Source: Ignavibacteriota bacterium
GTDB taxonomy: Bacteria; Bacteroidota; UBA10030; JAHEZR01
Assembly: GCA_023251005.1 (NCBI GenBank)
Contig: JAHEZR010000045.1
Coordinates: 1 to 7,441, forward strand
DNA: 7,441 nt
Reading direction: 5' to 3'
In this document: one piece after another, positions 1-6,411 of the stretch
How positions within the stretch are numbered: the stretch's first letter is position 1
How the letters are laid out: each line of letters opens with the position of its first letter
Translations under genes and position numbers: made by a program
The notes under the pieces: generated by a model
Database searches by the model: none
Told to the model about the DNA's origin: nothing
Seen by the model: only the letters and a program-made list of their open reading frames with translations

Positions 1-2060
1 ACATTTACAGTATTTGCACTATCGAAACGATAAACTCTGCCGTTGCTAGTGCCGCAGTACAGACGGTTCGCTGCAGTCTTCGAGATACCGAGCGCGGTGT
101 AAGTCACGCCCGGAATGTTTGAGCTGGAGAGAGTGTCCCAATTCACAGTCGTTGTATTCGACGATTGAAGAGGTATCGCGGTAAGATCATTGTTTCTCCA
201 GACCATATTTCCGCCACCGACATACATCAACTTATTGTTATTTGGGTCGAGCACAAATGGATTGATAAAGAGAAAGCCTGTTCCGCCGGTCGGGTCCACT
301 CTCGTGAAGTTTGAAATCGATCCAAAATCGTTCACCAAGAATCGATAGACAAGCCCATTCTGCGCAGAGAGATAGTATGATGACCCCCCGTCTGCGATAG
401 CACAGTAGGAACCGTCTCCAGTCAACAACTCGCTCCATGGACTTGAGGCGCTCAAGCTGTTTGTGAACCACGTTCCATTGTCCTGCATTCCTCCGATGAT
501 AATATTGCTCGCAGTTGCTGAGTGGTCGATCGCGATCGTATAGAATTGCGTGGTGAAGTATCCGTTGTTCATCGACTCCCAGACCACAGTTGAGGAAAGA
601 TCATCATTCGTTCTTTGAACTCCTCCGTCGTTCCCTGAAAACATGACGGAAGGATTCTCCGGATGAAATACAAGAGCATGCTGGTCCGGATGATGAATCG
701 GGTATCTGGCGAAGGTACTTGGATTCGCATACCCACCTATGCGGCGTGTGGCCAGTGTGTCTGCAAACCCACTCGTCGATCGATAGAGATTAGTCCCGCC
801 TATGAAAACTGTTTCGGGGTCGTTAGGCTTTACCTTCACGACTAAGTTGTAGGAACCCTGAGAATCGAACCTCCCACTCGCGCCCGCTTGGTTTGGAAGA
901 TTGGCCGATCTGTTTTCCCAGACCCCACCCAAACCCAAGCCATCTCCAGAGATATAGGCGTATTTCCACAGACTGTGATTATTCAATCCAGATCCAGGAC
1001 TATCCGCCAGGAAATAAAGGATGTTCGGATTTGAAGGCGCGATGCCTATAACCACACGCCGGTAGGTTGTCGGCCAGTCGGGAGGCGTGATGTTCGTCCA
1101 ATTGACACCATCGGGCGACCGCCAGATACCTCGTGATGCAGAGCTGACTCCCTGCGTGTTACTCGCCTCACTAAGAGTAGCATAAACCACGCCGGCTGAG
1201 GTGATCGCAACGTCTGTGTACGGCGATGACGAACTGGAAAAACTTCCCAGAACAGTTCTCCAGGAAATCCCACCGTCCGTAGATCGACTCACCCCCCCGA
1301 ACGTGGCAGCGTAGACTTCGTCTTGTATGGCATTCGAGCGATCCGTGACGATGTCCCAAACATAGTCGAATGGCTGATCGAATAGATTGGGATTGTTTGT
1401 CACAGTTGAATCAAGTCGAGTCCACGTGATCCCATCATTTGCTGATTTGAAAATTCCGTCGCCTCTGTATGAAGCGCCTCCGCCGTTTGCAGAATTGCCT
1501 CTGAATTCTCCGGTGCCATAATACCAGATGTTTGTCTTTCCGGATCGGGTGTCCTGTGCGATACAAGTGACGCCTGGTAAGTCTCCTTTACTCGTGACTC
1601 TCGTCCAGGTCACACCTCCGTCAACCGATCGCCACATCCCTCCAGAAACCCCACCGGCGAGGATAACGTTCGCATTGTTAACATCGACTGCTAAAGCTCT
1701 TGTCCTCCCTCCTATATTAAACGGACCTCGCGCAATCCAATTTGCAAGTTGAACGTTCGCCCTTCTTCCAGCTTTTTGAAGGCTCGGGGGGATGAGGGAT
1801 TCCCGTGTCGGCAGAGTTGAGGCAAAAGCGAGCTCTTTCTCTCGAATGTCTGGCGGTATTTCGCCTGTCGTCGGATCGTGAAGTCTCAACCAATCGTACT
1901 TCGATCTTGCCTCGGGATCTTCTGCAGTACCGAGAGAGGCGACCACCCCCTCGACCAATTCCCGGATGTTGATGGTATCGATAGAGATCGGACAGAAATC
2001 TCCACCAGCATAGAAACAAAGGCCGAGAAGGAGAAGTGTGACCAGCAGTTTCTGTTTCAT
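1..2060 (-). CDS. Large secreted Asp-box (BNR/sortilin-like) beta-propeller protein, C-terminus cut by window edge
   Basis: I translated this frame by hand from the ATG at 2060 to base 1: 686 codons without a stop, the 3' end lying outside the window. Residues 1-20 form a signal peptide (KQK, then a Leu-rich core); no proper lipobox is seen. A linker of about 85 residues leads to a GPFNIGGRTRA motif (112-122), which opens a repeat region. Asp-box motifs (SxDxGxTW) lie at 145-152 (SVDGGVTW), 206-213 (SANDGITW, degenerate), 260-267 (STDGGISW) and 315-321 (SPDGVNW, one residue short). Further blades carry DQHALVFHP (459-467), GNDGG (476-480) and GGMQDNGTW (523-531), which I recognise from large exported propeller proteins of Bacteroidetes and Ignavibacteria. 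Such proteins often end in a type IX sorting domain, which cannot be checked here. An in-frame TAA about five codons upstream limits the start; GTG directly before the ATG is the only alternative. The ligand or substrate is unknown. The propeller assignment is firm; the secretion route is inferred. Confidence 0.88.
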   Translation of the reverse strand, partial: MKQKLLVTLLLLGLCFYAGGDFCPISIDTINIRELVEGVVASLGTAEDPEARSKYDWLRLHDPTTGEIPPDIREKELAFASTLPTRESLIPPSLQKAGRRANVQLANWIARGPFNIGGRTRALAVDVNNANVILAGGVSGGMWRSVDGGVTWTRVTSKGDLPGVTCIAQDTRSGKTNIWYYGTGEFRGNSANGGGASYRGDGIFKSANDGITWTRLDSTVTNNPNLFDQPFDYVWDIVTDRSNAIQDEVYAATFGGVSRSTDGGISWRTVLGSFSSSSSPYTDVAITSAGVVYATLSEASNTQGVSSASRGIWRSPDGVNWTNITPPDWPTTYRRVVIGIAPSNPNILYFLADSPGSGLNNHSLWKYAYISGDGLGLGGVWENRSANLPNQAGASGRFDSQGSYNLVVKVKPNDPETVFIGGTNLYRSTSGFADTLATRRIGGYANPSTFARYPIHHPDQHALVFHPENPSVMFSGNDGGVQRTNDDLSSTVVWESMNNGYFTTQFYTIAIDHSATASNIIIGGMQDNGTWFTNSLSASSPWSELLTGDGSYCAIADGGSSYYLSAQNGLVYRFLVNDFGSISNFTRVDPTGGTGFLFINPFVLDPNNNKLMYVGGGNMVWRNNDLTAIPLQSSNTTTVNWDTLSSSNIPGVTYTALGISKTAANRLYCGTSNGRVYRFDSANTVN

Positions 2061-2116
2061 CACTCTACTGATTTAACTCTTCGGATTTAGCCATGAGATC
2101 GCCGTATCAATGGGAA

Positions 2117-2617
2117 CTATCTTACTTCGTAACCATAAACTAGAAAAGAGACAGTGCCCGAGTCCTTGGACATAGGCTCGTCATGGGCACCCACATCCGC
2201 AAGGAACCGTGAACCCACACGGACGCCGGGATAATTCTCAGTCATGTTCGGAAATAAACCTTTCGTTGGGCCAACGGTGAACACGAACATCACTTGAATT
2301 CTCTCTCCCTTTGACAGTGGACGGACAAACGCCTGACCATAGCCCAAAATAGAATCGACCCGCACAATTGCTTGGCAAGGAACTCTGGCACAAGGACTCG
2401 CCGTCTCACCTGACTGCAAGGTGGAATCTATGGCAAGAACTGTCGCAACGATCCGGCATTTATTGGGCGCGATTGTCTCGCCGACAACAGGGGGCTTTAC
2501 ATCCGTCTCCGACCCGCCTTTCAAAGCCCTCTCTCGACGTGCCCCACTGCACAAAAGAAAGAACAGCGAAAGACCAGTAAGAAGAACTCGTCCAATGATT
2601 GGATGCTTCTGATTCAC
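2117..2617 (-). CDS. Small exported cysteine-containing protein of unknown function
   Basis: This is a 166-residue protein I do not recognise. Residues 1-10 are polar and basic, 11-23 are a hydrophobic stretch ending LLFLLC-like at Cys23, followed by SGARRER. This looks like a signal peptide or membrane anchor. The residue before Cys23 is Leu, so it is not a standard lipobox, and cleavage after SGA is equally possible. The mature part has Cys54, Cys76 and Cys81, alternating beta-type segments (RIVATVLAID, AIVRVDSI, RIQVMFVFTV, VSFLVYGYEV) and a PLSKGERI turn, suggesting a small all-beta domain. An OB-fold or NTR-like fold is only a guess. The start is GTG (2617-2615), with an in-frame TAA seven codons upstream. 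The AAAGGAG at this spot overlaps the GTG, too close to act as its normal SD, so the start is less certain than the frame. It lies 56 bases before the propeller gene and may be cotranscribed with it. Confidence 0.75.
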   Translation of the reverse strand: MNQKHPIIGRVLLTGLSLFFLLCSGARRERALKGGSETDVKPPVVGETIAPNKCRIVATVLAIDSTLQSGETASPCARVPCQAIVRVDSILGYGQAFVRPLSKGERIQVMFVFTVGPTKGLFPNMTENYPGVRVGSRFLADVGAHDEPMSKDSGTVSFLVYGYEVR

Positions 2618-2667
2618 TCCTTTATCAGATATATTTTAAGGAGACAAGACGGACATAAGAGTCTCCT
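2617..2667 (-). promoter_or_regulatory. Three-arm inverted-repeat region at the start of the small exported protein gene
   Basis: Three related arms are spaced 21-23 bases apart: CTCCTT (2617-2622), AAGGAGAC (2638-2645) and GTCTCCT (2661-2667). The middle arm pairs perfectly with either outer arm: six pairs with the first, seven with the third, each with a 15-base loop. On the minus-strand RNA the first arm is the AAAGGAG at the GTG start, and the third arm overlaps the GGAGGAG ahead of the short leader ATG. The two hairpins exclude each other, as in a translational attenuator. The two-helical-turn spacing would also suit a DNA operator. The repeats are seen directly; any regulatory role is inference. 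Confidence 0.4.
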
Positions 2668-2722
2668 CCACAAGCCCGCTCATATGCAGGTCGATGCCTG
2701 TTGGTTGAAAGAAAAACTTCAT
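2636..2722 (-). other. Possible leader ORF upstream of, and in frame with, the small exported protein
   Basis: A 28-codon frame runs from the ATG at 2722 to a TAA at 2638-2636. It is in the same phase as the GTG at 2617, only 18 bases further on. Near its end, GGAGGAG (2669-2663) sits six bases before an internal ATG (2656), which would give a six-residue peptide MSVLSP. This is the best SD-plus-ATG pair in the window, yet it leads straight to a stop. It could be a regulatory leader peptide with reinitiation at the GTG, a former N-terminus broken by a nonsense mutation, a base error, or chance. The codons show no protein family. Confidence 0.35.
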
Positions 2723-2730
2723 CAGACTGC

Positions 2731-2778
2731 GTTAGTTGATAGTCAGCGGCCCCCCCTACTTAGCCTCTATCAGCTAAC
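2731..2778 (-). terminator. Long inverted repeat across the end of the redoxin gene, possible terminator or 3' stabiliser
   Basis: GTTAGTTGATAG (2731-2742) and CTATCAGCTAAC (2767-2778) are 12-base inverted arms with one non-Watson-Crick position and a 24-base loop. The loop holds the redoxin stop codon and a run of seven C (2750-2756). In the minus-strand RNA one arm lies in the last codons of the gene and the other follows the stop. A T-rich stretch (GTTTTTCTTT) begins about 13 bases beyond the stem, further away than in a classical intrinsic terminator. It could still end transcription or protect the 3' end. Confidence 0.4.
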
Positions 2779-3785
2779 ACGACATCGGGGATTAAACAGG
2801 AGACAAAACTGAAGGAATAGATCGCGAAACTGTTTGAGGTCGTGACGAGTCGAAGTGTGTGCTCGCCGAACTCTGGGTTTTTGACAAGGTTGTACATTCT
2901 CCCTTCGTCAATCGTGAGAATTGTCCTCCCTTGTTCATCAGTCGAGATATCATCCCCCCTCATATCTGACCCCAATGTACGGTCGTCCTGGGTCACGAAT
3001 ACATGGAAATCCTTCTCTCCTTCAGGTTTGATCACTGCGTTAACTTCGAGCGCATGATAAGGGAGAACGATGGATCCCTCACCGTTCGGTCCTCCCTCGT
3101 AACGAAGAGAATCTCTGTCGATGAACCAGCGTCCGGTAAGATAGAAACGCCCTTCGACGTAGACTTTCGGGTCGGAGTAGTCGATCGTGGAATCTAAGTT
3201 GAATCCTTCAATGTTCCCAATCATTCCACGCACGTAGCCCGTGTAGATTTCAGGAGTTGCCCGATAACACACGGCACCTATACGATCAACGTCCCGCAAT
3301 GGTTGCATTAACATCGGCAACTCACCGTGGTATCCTGCTTCAACGAGGAGAGCTTGTATTGAACGTTCGGTCGTCCCGTAATTACCCTCGTCGAGATGAT
3401 AGTATCGGATGTAGCCATCACGATCTATCAAATACTTAGCGGGCCAAGCACGGTTTGCATACGCACCCCAGATTAGATACTCGTTATCCGTAACAACAGG
3501 ATAAGAGATGCCAAGCCGCTTAATGGCTCTCTCGATTAACTCGGGATTGCGGGCAAACGGAAATTCGGGGGTATGAACACCAATGACGACGAGGCCTTTA
3601 TCGCTGTATCGGCGATGCCACTCTTTCAAATAAGGGATTGTGTGAATACAATTAATGCAGGTGAAATCCCAGAAATCAATAAGGATTACTTGTCCTCTGA
3701 GGGCGCTGATCGCTACAGGTTCTGAGTTGAACCAGAAGTCACCGTAGATTTCGGGTGCGTGAACAGTCTTTGTACCAATTTCCAA
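2760..3785 (-). CDS. DipZ-type redoxin: thioredoxin-like (TlpA/AhpC-TSA) domain plus C-terminal carbohydrate-binding-like module
   Basis: This 341-residue protein is probably a thiol-disulfide oxidoreductase. Residues 1-150 form a thioredoxin-fold domain: APEI near the N-terminus, the active-site motif CINC at Cys43-Cys46 inside FWDFTCINC, then PYLKEW, VVIGVHTPEFPF (67-78) and a cis-proline loop WPAKYLID (114-121). TCINC and GVHTPEF are typical of the soluble C-terminal part of mycobacterial DipZ and its stand-alone homologues. Residues from about 175 (ATPEIYTGYVRG) to 330 match the beta-sandwich, carbohydrate-binding-like module that follows the redoxin domain in that family. The DipZ membrane (CcdA-like) domain is absent, and no signal peptide is visible, so the product as written looks cytoplasmic. 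The start is TTG (3785-3783); an in-frame TGA five codons upstream excludes a longer form, and MEIGTKTVHAPE fits family N-termini. A tail of about 11 residues (LIPDVVLADRG) follows the expected last strand. The natural substrate is unknown. Confidence 0.87.
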   Translation of the reverse strand: MEIGTKTVHAPEIYGDFWFNSEPVAISALRGQVILIDFWDFTCINCIHTIPYLKEWHRRYSDKGLVVIGVHTPEFPFARNPELIERAIKRLGISYPVVTDNEYLIWGAYANRAWPAKYLIDRDGYIRYYHLDEGNYGTTERSIQALLVEAGYHGELPMLMQPLRDVDRIGAVCYRATPEIYTGYVRGMIGNIEGFNLDSTIDYSDPKVYVEGRFYLTGRWFIDRDSLRYEGGPNGEGSIVLPYHALEVNAVIKPEGEKDFHVFVTQDDRTLGSDMRGDDISTDEQGRTILTIDEGRMYNLVKNPEFGEHTLRLVTTSNSFAIYSFSFVSCLIPDVVLADRG

Positions 3786-3846
3786 CTTTCGCCGCTCTCA
3801 GTTGTTGGCGCAGGATGAAAAAGCTTGCTTCTAAATTTAGGAATGG

Positions 3847-3871
3847 AAAAGGTTAAACGCAAGACCTAACC
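3847..3871 (-). terminator. Weak intrinsic terminator-like hairpin after the methyltransferase gene
   Basis: On the minus strand GGTTAGGT and GTTTAACC (within 3871-3851) can form an eight-pair stem, five Watson-Crick pairs plus three G-T wobbles, with a five-base loop. TTTT (3850-3847) follows directly. It lies about 10 bases past the methyltransferase stop, in the 95-base gap before the redoxin. The short T run and wobble pairs make it weak, so read-through is likely. Confidence 0.35.
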
Positions 3872-3880
3872 ACATGATTT

Positions 3881-4555
3881 TCATGCTCCTTTGATCACAA
3901 TAACGAACTCGCCGACTTTGTCTTTTCCACTGAAATAGGCAAGCAAATCCTCTGCTTTCCCGCGTTTGATCTCCTCCGTCGGCATCGTTAGGTCAAATGC
4001 TATACACATCTCCCTCTTGTCACCTAAAACCTCAACGATATCCTTCAAGAGCGGAACGAGACGATAGGGAGCCTCCATAACCGCAACGGTCCTTTTTTCA
4101 CCGCGCAAACTCTGTAGCTGCCTTCTTCGAGCATCTCGCTTTGGCGAGAACCAACCGAAGAAGAGAAAGTTATCAATGGAAAATCCGGAGACGATGAGTG
4201 CTGGAAGGAGTGAGTTCGCTCCAGGGACTGGGACGATCTTCACATTTGCCGAAATCGCCTCACGGACAAGGAATTGTCCTGGGTCTGAAAAGACAGGCGT
4301 CCCTGCATCAGAAATCAACGCGATATTTTTGCCTTCGAGCAGCCGGTCGAGGATCCATCGCGTGCTTGCTCGTTCATTATGTTCGTTAAGATTCTCGAGA
4401 GGCTTTTGAATCTCATACTTCGCGAGGAGGCGCTTTCCTTCCTTGAACTCTTCGCAGATCACGATGTCCACGTCGCGCAGAGTCCGTAAGGCCCGAAGAG
4501 AGATGTCTTCGTCATTTCCAATTGGGGTCGAGACGAGATAAAGCACACCAGACAT
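3881..4555 (-). CDS. RsmI-like SAM-dependent methyltransferase (tetrapyrrole methylase fold), short form
   Basis: The 224-residue product belongs to the TP-methylase fold family near RsmI, which 2'-O-methylates C1402 of 16S rRNA using S-adenosylmethionine. Visible family motifs are STPIGNDEDISLRA (9-22), SDAGTPVFSDPG (82-93), PGANSLLPALIVSG (111-124), the EAPYRL segment (161-166) and a final GEFVIVIKG strand. Differences from true RsmI are clear: the usual CEDTR is CEEFKEGKRLL (34-44), ESPHRL is EAPYRL, and the protein ends at the catalytic domain, some 60 residues shorter than the roughly 286-residue E. coli enzyme. I recall a subgroup with CEE...LL, LNEHNE and LTMP-E motifs that coexists with real RsmI, and LNEHNE (56-61) and LTMPTEE (189-195) are present here. 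The substrate may therefore not be C1402. The ATG at 4555 is 20 bases after the dut stop, with a GGGGAA eight bases upstream as a partial SD, so it is probably cotranscribed with dut. Confidence 0.88.
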   Translation of the reverse strand: MSGVLYLVSTPIGNDEDISLRALRTLRDVDIVICEEFKEGKRLLAKYEIQKPLENLNEHNERASTRWILDRLLEGKNIALISDAGTPVFSDPGQFLVREAISANVKIVPVPGANSLLPALIVSGFSIDNFLFFGWFSPKRDARRRQLQSLRGEKRTVAVMEAPYRLVPLLKDIVEVLGDKREMCIAFDLTMPTEEIKRGKAEDLLAYFSGKDKVGEFVIVIKGA

Positions 4556-4575
4556 TGGTAAGATTCCCCAAAGGT

Positions 4576-5040
4576 CTACAGCTTGTGTTTCGAACTCTTC
4601 ATCCCGCTGTGACCAAAACCACCCCTTCCACGTCCACTTGGTTTGAGTTGTTTGACTTCCTTCAATCGTGCTCGCACGTACTTAGCCACAACCATCTGCG
4701 CAATGCGATCACCCCGCCGAATGATAAAGTCCCTCTCTCCAAAGTTTGTTAGAACCACTTTTATCTCGCCGCGATAGTCAGAATCAATGGTGCCGGGAGA
4801 GTTGAGAATCCCCACTCCATGTTTGGCTGCGAGGCCACTCCGTGGACGAACTTGCGCTTCGTAGCCCTTCGGAAGCTCGATCGCAAAGCCGGTCGGAATG
4901 AGCTTGGTTTGACCTGGCCGAAGTGTAAGTCTTGCCTTAATCGCTGCGCAGAGGTCCATGCCTGCAGCTCCCTCAGTGATATATTGTGGCAAAGGGATGT
5001 TGTGCGAAGCAGACCCCAGTCGAGTAATCTTTAGTATCAT
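4576..5040 (-). CDS. dut: Deoxyuridine 5'-triphosphate nucleotidohydrolase (dUTPase)
   Basis: This enzyme hydrolyses dUTP to dUMP and pyrophosphate in the cytoplasm, keeping uracil out of DNA and supplying dUMP for dTMP synthesis. The 154 residues are the normal length for the homotrimeric dUTPase family, and all five motifs are present in order: I AAGMDL (25-30), II RPRSGLA (65-71), [20 protein letters not shown] (77-93) with likely catalytic Asp86, [12 protein letters not shown] (108-117), and [12 protein letters not shown] (136-146). Motif V reads GFGHSG where many homologues have GFGSTG, which I take as a natural variant. A basic tail (KSSKHKL) ends the protein. The ATG at 5040 fits the family N-terminus; no SD is visible. 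The reading frame stays open upstream almost to the nuoF stop but contains no usual start codon. The gene lies 78 bases after nuoF. Confidence 0.96.
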   Translation of the reverse strand: MILKITRLGSASHNIPLPQYITEGAAGMDLCAAIKARLTLRPGQTKLIPTGFAIELPKGYEAQVRPRSGLAAKHGVGILNSPGTIDSDYRGEIKVVLTNFGERDFIIRRGDRIAQMVVAKYVRARLKEVKQLKPSGRGRGGFGHSGMKSSKHKL

Positions 5041-5092
5041 GAAGACGAAGGTAGAGCGAGCAGCCGTTTCGATGAAATACGTAGAGCGTGAG
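5039..5092. repeat. Imperfect direct repeat in the nuoF-dut gap
   Basis: On the plus strand ATGAAGACGAAGGTAGAGCGAG (5039-5060) and ATGAAATACGTAGAGCGTGAG (5072-5092) share ATGAA and GTAGAGCG, with a 3-base length difference between these blocks. The pair fills most of the 78-base gap ahead of dut. It may be a small duplication or a paired binding site; no function is shown. Confidence 0.25.
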
Positions 5093-5118
5093 GTGATCGC
5101 CGGTAACTTGACTTGATC

Positions 5119-6408
5119 TTAACCAACGGCTTGAGCAGGGGTAGGAAAACTAACAGAAGCTGCCGGCTTGATTTTCTTCTCAAACTCATCGCGGAATCGT
5201 TTTATGAAACTCTGAACAGGCCATGCAGCACCGTCACCCAAAGCACAAATCGTGTTGCCTTCGATGTTATTCGCGACCTCGACGAGCAGATCGATATCCT
5301 CCGACTTCCCGTCACCCGCATCGATGCGATTGAGGATTTTCCACATCCAGCCTGTGCCCTCGCGGCAAGGCGTACACTGGCCGCATGACTCATGGTAATA
5401 AAACTTGGTCAGCCGAATCAAGACTTTCACAAGATCCGTATCCTCATCCATAACAATAACGCCGGCTGTTCCGATCGCCGAACCAACGGCTTTCAGGGAA
5501 TCGGCGTCCATCCGTAGCCCCTCGATCTCATCACCTCGGATAACAGGCGTCGAGGACCCTCCTGGAATAACTGCCTTGATGCGCTTGTTCCCCGAAACTC
5601 CACCAGCATGTTTATGGATTAAGTCGGTAAGAAGAATTCCTGTGGGTAATTCATACACTCCCGGTTTATTAACATGCCCACTCACACCATAGAGGATGGG
5701 CCCCGGATGTCGCGGGGCACCGATCTTCGAATACCAGTCAGCGCCGTTTTGGATGATGATCGGGACATTTGCGATTGTCTCAACGTTATTGATCGTCGTA
5801 GGGCATCCCCAGAGTCCGACCTGAGCAGGAAATGGCGGCTTCACGCGCGGGTAGCCTCGATCGCCTTCGATCGAATTCATCAACGCCGACTCTTCACCGC
5901 AGATGTAAGCCCCAGCACCCTTATGAATGTAGATCTCAGTGCTGAATGAGGTCCCCAGAATGTTCTTCCCCAGAAACCCCTTTGCATACGATCCGTCTAA
6001 AGCCCGTTGGAAGAGTTTAATCCATCGAGCGTACTCTCCGCGGATGTAGACGTAGCTCACTGAGATGCCCATCGCGTAGGCTGCGATCAACGTGCCTTCG
6101 ATGAGCATATGTGGATTGAACTCGAAGATCTGGCGATCCTTGAAAGTTCCGGGTTCCGATTCATCCCCATTCACACAAAGATACTTTGGCTTTGCGCTCT
6201 CTTTCGGCATGAAACTCCATTTCAATCCCGTTGGAAAGCACGCACCTCCTCGACCTCGCAAACCTGATTTCTTTACCTCCTCGATGACATCAGCGGGCTT
6301 CATCGTGAGCGCTTTTCGGAGGGCCACATAGCCACCCTGCTTCTCGTAGAGATCGAGGTGGTGTAGGTTTGGAATATCTGGCAAGAAATATTTCTGAGAT
6401 AAGTCCAT
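5119..6408 (-). CDS. nuoF: NADH-quinone oxidoreductase subunit F (NuoF, NADH- and FMN-binding)
   Basis: NuoF is the entry point of complex I: it binds NADH, passes a hydride to FMN and then electrons to the 4Fe-4S cluster N3, on the cytoplasmic peripheral arm. The 429 residues match the usual length. Visible signatures are the glycine-rich nucleotide site [13 protein letters not shown] (49-61), the FMN-binding [13 protein letters not shown] (80-92) and [13 protein letters not shown] (164-176), and the N3 ligands [12 protein letters not shown] (Cys342, Cys345, Cys348) with the fourth ligand Cys388 in [11 protein letters not shown]. No key residue is missing. The ATG at 6408 lies three bases after the nuoE stop, so translation is probably coupled. 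The gene after it is dut rather than nuoG, so the third dehydrogenase-module subunit must be encoded elsewhere. Confidence 0.97.
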   Translation of the reverse strand: MDLSQKYFLPDIPNLHHLDLYEKQGGYVALRKALTMKPADVIEEVKKSGLRGRGGACFPTGLKWSFMPKESAKPKYLCVNGDESEPGTFKDRQIFEFNPHMLIEGTLIAAYAMGISVSYVYIRGEYARWIKLFQRALDGSYAKGFLGKNILGTSFSTEIYIHKGAGAYICGEESALMNSIEGDRGYPRVKPPFPAQVGLWGCPTTINNVETIANVPIIIQNGADWYSKIGAPRHPGPILYGVSGHVNKPGVYELPTGILLTDLIHKHAGGVSGNKRIKAVIPGGSSTPVIRGDEIEGLRMDADSLKAVGSAIGTAGVIVMDEDTDLVKVLIRLTKFYYHESCGQCTPCREGTGWMWKILNRIDAGDGKSEDIDLLVEVANNIEGNTICALGDGAAWPVQSFIKRFRDEFEKKIKPAASVSFPTPAQAVG

Positions 6409-6411
6409 TTG

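Noticed and set aside
527..538. 12-base perfect palindrome CGATCGCGATCG
   Set aside because: It falls in codons for Thr-Ile-Ala-Ile-Asp of the propeller protein and occurs once, so chance is sufficient.
1717..2019. 100-codon minus-strand frame in another phase within the propeller gene
   Set aside because: Its translation is Arg/Ser-rich with no family features, and the overlapping frame encodes a clear signal peptide and Asp-boxes.
2061..2116. Possible promoter (TTGATA with TAAATC) before the propeller gene
   Set aside because: The spacing is only about 15 bases, the boxes are weak, and cotranscription from the upstream gene is equally likely.
2750..2756. Run of seven C as a possible phase-variation tract
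   Set aside because: It lies just after the redoxin stop codon, so length changes would not alter a reading frame.
5039..5116. 25-codon plus-strand frame starting [10 protein letters not shown]
   Set aside because: It has no SD, overlaps the dut start on the other strand, and its apparent repeat is the duplicated block in the gap.
5405..5692. Plus-strand open frames inside nuoF (also 5113-5388 and 5674-5949)
   Set aside because: They are antisense shadows of a well-conserved gene, with no SD and low-complexity translations.
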